Position numbers and translations under genes: made by a program. 7,592 bases of DNA from Candidatus Aminicenantota bacterium (GTDB taxonomy: Bacteria > Acidobacteriota > Aminicenantia > Aminicenantales > Aminicenantaceae), in assembly GCA_016926925.1 (NCBI GenBank), contig JAFGNQ010000187.1, forward strand, positions 1 to 7,592. The letters are read 5' to 3'. The notes beneath the pieces are model-generated. The model was not told the origin of the DNA and made no database searches. It saw nothing but the letters and a program-made list of their open reading frames with translations. This document shows positions 1-5,218 of this stretch, one piece after another (position 1 is the stretch's first letter; each line of letters starts with the position of its first letter).

Positions 1-1040
1 AAGACAGCAATCGATTTTAGGGCTTCTTTTTTAGGTTTGACCGGCGGTTTGTATCTTGTTTCAGAACCAAGCCTCTCAGCTGCACCGATTTCGATTTGGA
101 TTTTCGACAGCGCGGACAACAGATCCCCTGCACTCTGGTATCTCTGCTCCCTGTCTTTTTCCAGACATTTGATGATCAGCCGGCTCAAGCTTTCCGGAAC
201 TGTCGGATTGAGTTCACGGGGGCTCCTGGGGGATTCTTGCAGGTGTTTCAAAGCCAGGCTCAAGGCGCTTTCCGCCTGAAAGGGCAATTGGCCCGTGACC
301 ATCTCATACAGAATCACACCCAGGGCATAAATGTCGGTCCTTTGATCGGGCGCTTTTCCCTCGACTTGCTCAGGAGATATATAATGGGGAGTGCCGATGA
401 CGGCCCCCGCTTCAGTCAGTTCCGAAGCTCCGATCGTGCGGGCGATCCCAAAATCCATGATACGAGCATTTCCTTTCCTGTCGATCATGATGTTTTGGGG
501 TTTCAGGTCTCGGTGCACGACACCCAAGTTATGGGCTTCAATCAATCCTTCGCAGATTTGTCGCGCAATGGAAACAGCCTTTTCAATGGAGAGCCGGCCG
601 GCCCTTCCGATCAAGCTCTTCAAATCCTCACCCGCCACAAACTCCATAGTGATGTAGGGGACTCCTTCGGCTTCATTGAGGTCGTACATCCGGCAGACGT
701 TTTTATGAGTGATTTTGCGGGCGAGCTTCAGCTCGTTTTTGAAACGTTCGATGGTTTGTCCATCCGAAGAGATTTCCGGCTTCAGGACTTTGAGAGCCAC
801 TTCCTCGTTAATTTTTTTGTCCACAACACGAAAAACCGCCCCCATTCCTCCTCTTCCGATCTCCTCGATGACTTCATACCTTCCCGCAAACAGGCTTCCC
901 CGGCCCAAAACTACCGCAGGGGCGTAAAGTGTCTTCGTCGAGGAGACAGAGGTTTCTTCTGGCTCGTAGAGTCGCGTCCCGCATTTTCCACAATAGAGTA
1001 GCCCACGAAAGTTGTCGAATTGGCACTTTGGACATTTCAT
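1..1040 (-). CDS. Zinc-ribbon serine/threonine protein kinase, N-terminal part (3' end outside window)
   Basis: Hanks-type protein kinase transferring ATP phosphate to Ser/Thr of unknown partners. The frame is open from ATG (1038-1040) to the left edge: 346 complete codons plus two bases. Residues 1-21 form a zinc ribbon (CxxC at 3-6 and at 17-20). After a linker, the kinase domain spans about 55-312: glycine loop GRGGMG 62-67, ATP lysine K84, helix-C E103, catalytic HRDLKPQN 176-183, DFG 196-198, SPE 222-224, and D236 in the RTDIYALG stretch. All catalytic residues are present, so it should be active. No membrane segment is seen in the visible part. The last visible residues (KSIAVL) resemble the start of TolB-like sensor domains that follow such kinases; this is inference. 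A near-consensus promoter lies just upstream, and GGGGAAAG sits at a ribosome-binding distance from the ATG. The kinase assignment is secure; its partners and C-terminal domain are unknown. Confidence 0.95.
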   Translation of the reverse strand, partial: MKCPKCQFDNFRGLLYCGKCGTRLYEPEETSVSSTKTLYAPAVVLGRGSLFAGRYEVIEEIGRGGMGAVFRVVDKKINEEVALKVLKPEISSDGQTIERFKNELKLARKITHKNVCRMYDLNEAEGVPYITMEFVAGEDLKSLIGRAGRLSIEKAVSIARQICEGLIEAHNLGVVHRDLKPQNIMIDRKGNARIMDFGIARTIGASELTEAGAVIGTPHYISPEQVEGKAPDQRTDIYALGVILYEMVTGQLPFQAESALSLALKHLQESPRSPRELNPTVPESLSRLIIKCLEKDREQRYQSAGDLLSALSKIQIEIGAAERLGSETRYKPPVKPKKEALKSIAV

Positions 1041-1070
1041 GAAGGTCTTTCCCCAAACAAGAGTATCATT

Positions 1071-1099
1071 AGGATAATCTCAGATATTTCGCCTGTCAA
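1071..1099 (-). promoter_or_regulatory. Sigma-70-like promoter of the kinase gene
   Basis: On the minus strand there is a perfect -35 box TTGACA (1099-1094), a 17-base spacer, and a -10 box TATCCT (1076-1071, 4 of 6 to consensus). Transcription would start near 1064 and leave a leader of roughly 24 bases carrying GGGGAAAG before the ATG at 1040. This is the best promoter match in the window. Confidence 0.65.
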
Positions 1100-1129
1100 A
1101 TGTTCTTTCGCAGTTTCAAAGGGTCATCA

Positions 1130-1144
1130 CATACACGGTGTATG
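1130..1144. promoter_or_regulatory. 15-base palindrome, candidate operator upstream of kinase promoter
   Basis: CATACACGGTGTATG is a perfect inverted repeat with 7-base arms around one central base. It lies about 30 bases upstream of the TTGACA box of the kinase promoter, where an activator or regulator would bind. Its identity as a protein-binding site is inferred from symmetry and position only; no known regulator consensus is recognised. Confidence 0.35.
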
Positions 1145-1161
1145 CCTCACGGCAGGGGGGA

Positions 1162-1238
1162 GTGCGGATGCTGTCTGCTTCGCTTTACAGGTTAGATATC
1201 TTAAGTTCTATAGGAGCGCAGGCAGGAAGACTCCGCAC
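1162..1238. repeat. Inverted 7-mers bounding the 3' flank of the serine hydrolase gene
   Basis: GTGCGGA (1162-1168) and TCCGCAC (1232-1238) are perfect complements 63 bases apart. Inside them are CTGT/ACAG arms (1171-1174, 1187-1190) and the palindrome AGATATCT (1194-1201). A small TGCC/GGCA hairpin lies just beyond (1143-1154). In the transcript of the serine hydrolase this begins 16 bases past the stop. No run of U follows, so it is not a standard intrinsic terminator; it may be a structured 3' end. The rest of the 213-base gap holds the kinase promoter and nothing else I can support. Confidence 0.3.
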
Positions 1239-1253
1239 GAGGAATGTTCAGAT

Positions 1254-2438
1254 TTACTCAATCTCCGTGTCGGTGATTGCTTTGACCACGAAATCAAAGA
1301 ATACATTCAGCGGCAATCGCGGCTTCTCGTAGATATTCCAGCCGTTGAACACGGCAATGAGATTGTACTTGGGGGAAACAAGAAGATACTGTCCCCCATA
1401 GCCGAGACATGCATAGACGTATTCCTTGGACTCGGGTGTATAAGGCAGCAGCCACCACTGATAACCATAGGCCGTATTGACCTCAAGGACTTCGGGCGCC
1501 ACATCGGCGACATGGGGCGTCACCGTTGCTTCTACCCATCCCTCGGGGAGGATGCGCCGGCCGTCCCAGACCCCGTCATGCATATAAAGATATCCGACTT
1601 TTGCCAGATCACAGGGTTCGAGATACAAGCCGCCTTCCGTATCGGGAAGTCCAGTGGGTGTGATTTTCCAATGGTAGTCGGATATTCCCAATGGCCCGAA
1701 AAGATATTTCTCGGCATATTTATCGATGTATTCGCCTGTCGATTTTTTTATAACGGCAGACAGCAGCAAACTCGCTCCGCTGTTGTACTCGAAATGGGTA
1801 CCCGGCTCGGCCTCCATGGGCCGGTCGATGACGAATCGGAACCAGTCCCGGCTGGCCTCCAGTTGTGTGCAGGTATTGTTCGGATCGGTATAGGGCAAGG
1901 TTTCGTCCCAGTCAATACCGGCACGCATGGTAAGAACATCTTCGAGTGTCATCTGCTTTTTCCAATCGTCGACATTCTCTATAGCTTCGTCCTCGAACAA
2001 ATCGGCGATTTTGACCTCGACTCCCGGGATTTCGCCCCTTCCGATCGCAATCCCTATGTTCGCCGATGTCATGCTTTTGGTCACGGATTGAAGTGTGTGG
2101 AGTTTTGTACCTTTATAGAAAGGATGCCAGTCAGGATTGAAGTAGTTGTACATCCAATCGGAGTCGTCCTTTCCTTCGTTGATTTTGACGTAATCATTGC
2201 TGTAAAACTTTTCGTAAACCAAATATCCGTTTCTGATGACGATAAAATCATCGATATAGCCGAACTCACCGTTGGCGATCTTGGTATCCAGCTCGGATAA
2301 AAGCGTGATGTCAATCCCCTGCTTTTCAGGCGTGGATTTTTCCCATCCTTCTGTGGGCCAAACGTTTTTCTCCTGATTGCCCGCACAGAACGAACAGACT
2401 AGAACCGGAATCATTACCAAACACAATTTCCTTTTCAT
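1254..2438 (-). CDS. Exported beta-lactamase-fold serine hydrolase (class C/penicillin-binding-protein-like)
   Basis: A 394-residue member of the beta-lactamase/transpeptidase-like family (Pfam Beta-lactamase), which includes D-alanyl-D-amino-acid peptidases, esterases and class C beta-lactamases; the substrate cannot be told. Catalytic SxxK is S118-V-T-K121. The second motif is Y218-N-S, and the place of the usual KTG is taken by GYGGQ (346-350), common in non-beta-lactamase members. This argues for an esterase or peptidase rather than a true resistance enzyme. The N-terminus MKRK plus a hydrophobic stretch (about 5-19) is a signal peptide; cysteines at 15 and 18 lack a good lipobox, so lipid anchoring is doubtful. 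The longest open frame begins at TTG 2456, but its first codons are the ribosome binding site AAGGAGGA (2453-2446), 7 bases before ATG 2438, which I chose. It lies 288 bases downstream of the acylase gene with its own candidate promoter. The family is certain, the role unknown. Confidence 0.92.
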   Translation of the reverse strand: MKRKLCLVMIPVLVCSFCAGNQEKNVWPTEGWEKSTPEKQGIDITLLSELDTKIANGEFGYIDDFIVIRNGYLVYEKFYSNDYVKINEGKDDSDWMYNYFNPDWHPFYKGTKLHTLQSVTKSMTSANIGIAIGRGEIPGVEVKIADLFEDEAIENVDDWKKQMTLEDVLTMRAGIDWDETLPYTDPNNTCTQLEASRDWFRFVIDRPMEAEPGTHFEYNSGASLLLSAVIKKSTGEYIDKYAEKYLFGPLGISDYHWKITPTGLPDTEGGLYLEPCDLAKVGYLYMHDGVWDGRRILPEGWVEATVTPHVADVAPEVLEVNTAYGYQWWLLPYTPESKEYVYACLGYGGQYLLVSPKYNLIAVFNGWNIYEKPRLPLNVFFDFVVKAITDTEIE

Positions 2439-2445
2439 GATCCAT

Positions 2446-2453
2446 TCCTCCTT
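2446..2453 (-). promoter_or_regulatory. Strong ribosome binding site fixing the serine hydrolase start
   Basis: AAGGAGGA on the minus strand lies 7 bases before the ATG at 2438. It overlaps the first codons of the longer TTG-initiated frame and so excludes that start. Confidence 0.8.
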
Positions 2454-2471
2454 CAAACGGAAATTATGAGA

Positions 2472-2500
2472 ATATTAACGCTAATTCGAACACAATTCAA
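2472..2500 (-). promoter_or_regulatory. Candidate promoter of the serine hydrolase gene
   Basis: The minus strand shows -35 TTGAAT (2500-2495), a 17-base spacer and -10 TAATAT (2477-2472), each 4 of 6 to the sigma-70 consensus. The start would fall near 2465 and give a leader of about 27 bases with the strong ribosome binding site. An alternative -10, CATAAT, lies slightly closer to the gene. The region is AT-rich, so chance matches are possible. Confidence 0.45.
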
Positions 2501-2521
2501 TACGAATCTGAGCATCCCTGT

Positions 2522-2554
2522 ATCCGTGATGGATCTGTGAATTGAAAAAATTCA
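2522..2554. repeat. Two small adjacent hairpins upstream of the serine hydrolase promoter
   Basis: ATCC/GGAT (2522-2525 and 2531-2534) and TGAATT/AATTCA (2538-2543 and 2549-2554) are short inverted repeats with 5-base loops. Neither is followed by a T run in either direction, so they are not convincing terminators. They may be chance symmetry in AT-rich spacer DNA. Confidence 0.25.
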
Positions 2555-2593
2555 AGAGGTATCGCTGTCCCTCTGCATCGCATAGCTCAAAGT

Positions 2594-2660
2594 GAGTCAC
2601 ATGGCGTTTGCACCGCGTGGGTGCAGTGGAGGGGTTTTGGACGAAAACGCACTGTGACTC
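2594..2660. repeat. Nested inverted repeat between the acylase and serine hydrolase genes
   Basis: The outer arms GAGTCACA (2594-2601) and TGTGACTC (2653-2660) pair perfectly. After a symmetric 2x2 mismatch the pairing resumes as GCGTTT (2604-2609) with AAACGC (2645-2650). Inside, TGCACC (2609-2614) and GGTGCA (2620-2625) form a perfect 6-base stem with a 5-base loop, sharing one base with the outer stem. A further small hairpin ATTCC/GGAAT follows at 2662-2674. In the acylase transcript it begins about 67 bases past the stop. It lacks a terminal T run on either strand, so it is not a canonical terminator. It could be a structured 3' UTR or small RNA, a processing site, or a copy of a dispersed palindromic repeat; one window cannot tell. 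Confidence 0.5.
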
Positions 2661-2726
2661 GATTCCACCGGAATGGTAACAGAGAGCTGAACGGAAATGG
2701 GGATGCTTTCTATGCGAATATCGTTT

Positions 2727-4880
2727 TTACTCGCCGGGATGGTATTCGCGCTCCAGATTGGCCTTGATTTCGTCAAGAGTGAACCAGGCTGTTTTCATCC
2801 GACTTTCGGCATAAAGCCGCGCCTGGTCGAAGAAGTGCGGGGACTCCGGATCCATGCTCTGACCGTATGCGATCAATGATTTTGCTCTCACTTTCTCGCC
2901 GAACTCGATGATGCTCAGAAAGGCATGGCCGTGCACACCATAACGTTTTTTTGTGTCTTTCTGCGGGAAAGCGATAAAGTTGAAAACCAGGCCGGCTCCC
3001 CCATGAGCACCTGCAATGGGCAGGCTCTCTTTTTCGTCGCTAAACGGCTCATCCTGGCGTGAATCCGGACGTTGGTGACGGTTTATTTCTCCCCAGGGAA
3101 TACGCCAAGTGTCAAAATTCTTCTCCAGATCAGCCTTGACCTTTTCCAGATGCTGTATCCGCAGCCATGGCTTGCTCTCTTTTTTATACTCGCTCATGAG
3201 AAGCTTTTCCCACCACAGCATGAACAGAGTCGTAGCCACAGAATCGGAAGCACTCTTTTTGTCCCATTCGGAAATCTCAGCGATCAGAGCTTTCAAAGCA
3301 CCGGCTCTCGCGGCATCTTCAGCTTTCAGTTTTTTCCACTCCTGGACGAGTTCCGGAATCTTTGTTTCGGCTTCGAGTACATGCGTGTCGAACATCAGCT
3401 GTGCCAGATCTTCAAAGGAAATTTTTTCCCGAGAAGAGAGAATCCTCCGGGATAATTGCGCACGGGTAGTATCTTTTTCCAACACCATGTACGAAGGATA
3501 ATTCTCCTCGACCGGATTTTCGTCCGTTGTCGTCATAAACGGCGTCGAATTGCAGTTTTGCACAAAACCGGATTTCGGATTTAAAACCTGTGGGAGTTCC
3601 TCTTTGGTATGGTAACCTTTCCATTCCGTTTCAGGATTGCTCCCATCGACAGGCTTCGTCCAATCGAAATCGGGATCGCGTCGGGGCTGCATGCCGTTAT
3701 ATATGTAAAAAATGTTTCCGTCGCGATCGGCATAAGCTATGTTTTGGTTGGCGATAGCATCTAAAGCGAGCGCGGCTTTGAATTCAGCAAGGTTTCCCGC
3801 TTTCGTCATGGCATACCACTGCCCGAGCAATCCGCCCTCCTCCATTCGGGCCACTTTCACAGCCAGGTGTTTCCCGTCTTTTTCACCGAGCACAGGTCCG
3901 TGGTGCGTTTTGCGAAGTGTTATGATCTTGTTCACAATCCCGTCTTTTGTCTTCACTTTGATGCAATCGGTCCATTCGGTCGCTTGCCTGTAGCCCTCCC
4001 CGTAGCGGTAGTTCAAAGGATTGTCGGGATCATCGAACGTCTCCTCATAAACATCTATGTAATCTGGATTGTTGTGCGTGAACGACCAACCAAGATGCTC
4101 GTTGTGGCCCAGCATGGGCATGATGCTGTGACCGTAAGCAGCGAATCCGGAAAAATTCCACCCCTCCTCGCTGTGAAGGTGCGCTTCATAAGATGCATCC
4201 AGCGGGATATGCATGTTGATAAACAGCATGGCATTTCCGGTGGCGCTTTTATCCGGACCAACGGCCCATTGATTACAGCCCGAACTCTCCGTTGCTTCCT
4301 GAGGGGCCGTCATAGAAACCAAATTCGCGAAATTGATATTCGTGGTTTCGATCATGTAGAGATTCCACATCACCCGCTCACCGGCAAGGGCAAACCAAGG
4401 CTCGAAATGAGTCAGAAGCTTTGGAGTGACTTGAGGGTTTTTTGCAAGATAGTAATTCAATCCGTCAGCATAGGCATCGCAAAGTGCCCGTATTTCAGGA
4501 GACAGCCGCGCGTACTCTGCTTTGGAATGCTTCTCGATTTCCATGGCTCGAATCAGGATATCCCAGTACAAACCTGTTCGCCCGGATCTCGGTCTCCCTT
4601 TCTCTCCCAGGATTTCCGCCGTTCTTCCCAAAGAGTAGACATAGAATTCTTCGAGACGGGGAAACTCATCTTCGGCGCGCGCGTACATAAAACCGAACAC
4701 GACACTGGGATCTGTCCGGCCGTAGACGTGCGGGACACCGAAGCTATCGCGATAGATGGTCACAGAGTGAGCCATCCTCTCCATCCGCTCGAGCTCTGTT
4801 GGCTCTTTCCTCTCACCGGTACAGGAAGAAAACAGCAGAGTGAAAACCAAAATCAGTGCAAATCCTGCTCTTCGATTCAC
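2727..4880 (-). CDS. Penicillin acylase family Ntn-hydrolase, probable lipoprotein, cysteine nucleophile
   Basis: A 717-residue member of the penicillin amidase family (peptidase S45), N-terminal-nucleophile hydrolases that cut themselves into alpha and beta chains and hydrolyse amide bonds of N-acyl compounds (beta-lactams, acyl-homoserine lactones, lipopeptides); its substrate is unknown. The signal peptide (MNRR, hydrophobic 7-17) ends at lipobox-like FSSC with Cys20, so an envelope lipoprotein is likely. The autocleavage motif, normally G-S-N-x-W, reads G201-C202-N-Q-W205: the nucleophile is Cys. H224 sits at beta-chain position 23, as in acyl-homoserine-lactone acylases. Q-N-C-N-S-T-P, with N442 and N444 near beta 241-243, offers the expected oxyanion asparagine. 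The conserved stretch GHNEHLGW is also present. Beta chain is about 516 residues, a normal size. The longest frame starts at TTG 4910, but AAGGAGG lies 6 bases before GTG 4880, and the candidate promoter would start transcription near 4906; I chose GTG. The family is certain. Confidence 0.93.
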   Translation of the reverse strand: MNRRAGFALILVFTLLFSSCTGERKEPTELERMERMAHSVTIYRDSFGVPHVYGRTDPSVVFGFMYARAEDEFPRLEEFYVYSLGRTAEILGEKGRPRSGRTGLYWDILIRAMEIEKHSKAEYARLSPEIRALCDAYADGLNYYLAKNPQVTPKLLTHFEPWFALAGERVMWNLYMIETTNINFANLVSMTAPQEATESSGCNQWAVGPDKSATGNAMLFINMHIPLDASYEAHLHSEEGWNFSGFAAYGHSIMPMLGHNEHLGWSFTHNNPDYIDVYEETFDDPDNPLNYRYGEGYRQATEWTDCIKVKTKDGIVNKIITLRKTHHGPVLGEKDGKHLAVKVARMEEGGLLGQWYAMTKAGNLAEFKAALALDAIANQNIAYADRDGNIFYIYNGMQPRRDPDFDWTKPVDGSNPETEWKGYHTKEELPQVLNPKSGFVQNCNSTPFMTTTDENPVEENYPSYMVLEKDTTRAQLSRRILSSREKISFEDLAQLMFDTHVLEAETKIPELVQEWKKLKAEDAARAGALKALIAEISEWDKKSASDSVATTLFMLWWEKLLMSEYKKESKPWLRIQHLEKVKADLEKNFDTWRIPWGEINRHQRPDSRQDEPFSDEKESLPIAGAHGGAGLVFNFIAFPQKDTKKRYGVHGHAFLSIIEFGEKVRAKSLIAYGQSMDPESPHFFDQARLYAESRMKTAWFTLDEIKANLEREYHPGE

Positions 4881-4886
4881 AATAAA

Positions 4887-4893
4887 CCTCCTT
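4887..4893 (-). promoter_or_regulatory. Strong ribosome binding site fixing the acylase GTG start
   Basis: AAGGAGG on the minus strand lies 6 bases before GTG at 4880-4878. It falls inside the longer TTG-initiated frame from 4910, arguing that translation begins at GTG and that the true N-terminus is a compact lipoprotein signal peptide. Confidence 0.8.
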
Positions 4894-4912
4894 GGGATAG
4901 GATGAGCCAAAG

Positions 4913-4939
4913 TCTATACGAATTGAACTCTTTAATCAA
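4913..4939 (-). promoter_or_regulatory. Candidate promoter of the acylase gene
   Basis: The minus strand has TTGATT (4939-4934), a short 15-base spacer and TATAGA (4918-4913). The start would be near 4906, giving a leader of about 26 bases with the strong ribosome binding site. The spacer is shorter than ideal, so this is a moderate call. Confidence 0.4.
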
Positions 4940-4972
4940 AGCTCCAACCGAAAAATGTCGTGTTTATCATTT

Positions 4973-5027
4973 ATTACTCCCAGCAATAAAAAACGGCAAT
5001 TTCGAATTTTTTATAACCGGGAGTTAT
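4973..5027. repeat. Imperfect 21-base inverted repeat upstream of the acylase promoter
   Basis: Arms 4973-4993 and 5007-5027 pair at 17 of 21 positions. They include ACTCCC with GGGAGT and a run of six A with six T, around a 13-base centre. It sits directly upstream of the candidate acylase -35 box. It may be an operator or bent-DNA element, or a transcript hairpin ending the trehalose gene mRNA; the T run is inside the stem, so it is not a standard terminator. Confidence 0.35.
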
Positions 5028-5218
5028 ATTCGATCCGGCGTCTGACTTTTCGATAAAGAAACAAGTGAAGGGTATTCCGAAAAAAACAGCGCCTTGTCTA
5101 AGACTTGCTTAAAGCGATAATAATAGCCCAAAAATGAGCTCTAAGCCGGAAATTCGGCCTCTTTTATTGCCTATGTTGCAGAATATAAACAAAAAAGCAT
5201 GGCCCGACCCACTTAATA
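5028..5218. other. AT-rich spacer between the trehalose enzyme and acylase genes
   Basis: The whole non-coding stretch from 4881 to 5218 (338 bases) carries the acylase ribosome binding site, candidate promoter and inverted repeat on its left side and a weak terminator candidate at 5130-5161. In the remainder I see no gene-like frame, tRNA or repeat. A weak T-rich hairpin (GTGG/CCAT followed by GCTTTTTT on the minus strand, about 5190-5214) lies immediately after the trehalose gene stop. Confidence 0.5.
5130..5161 (-). terminator. Weak candidate intrinsic terminator of the trehalose gene
   Basis: On the minus strand GAG-GCCG (5161-5155) pairs with CGGC (5148-5145) and then CTC (5138-5136) across a 6-base bulge, followed by A and five T (5134-5130). 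It lies about 58 bases beyond the stop of the trehalose enzyme. The bulge and the 4-base core stem make it weak. Confidence 0.35.

Noticed and set aside
96..1001. 301-codon open frame on the plus strand
   Set aside because: It is the complement of the kinase catalytic domain; the minus-strand reading contains the full set of kinase motifs.
1020..2300. 426-codon open frame on the plus strand
   Set aside because: It lies opposite the serine hydrolase, whose motifs and signal peptide are unmistakable; the antisense translation has no recognisable motif and is a shadow.
2439..2726. tRNA or other known RNA gene in the hairpin-rich gap
   Set aside because: No cloverleaf arms, T-loop consensus or CCA-like end could be found; the pairing pattern is two nested stems.
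3867..5045. 392-codon open frame on the plus strand, extending past the acylase start
   Set aside because: It is antisense to the acylase; the translation is rich in Arg, His, Cys and Pro as shadows are, with no family resemblance and no convincing ribosome binding site.
5094..5166. Plus-strand promoter-like TTGTCT-16-GATAAT followed by a GCCG/CGGC hairpin and CTCTTTTATT, suggesting a tiny RNA
   Set aside because: The implied transcript would be only about 40 bases, the stem is 4 base pairs, and such boxes are expected by chance in AT-rich spacer; a small-RNA call is not supported.
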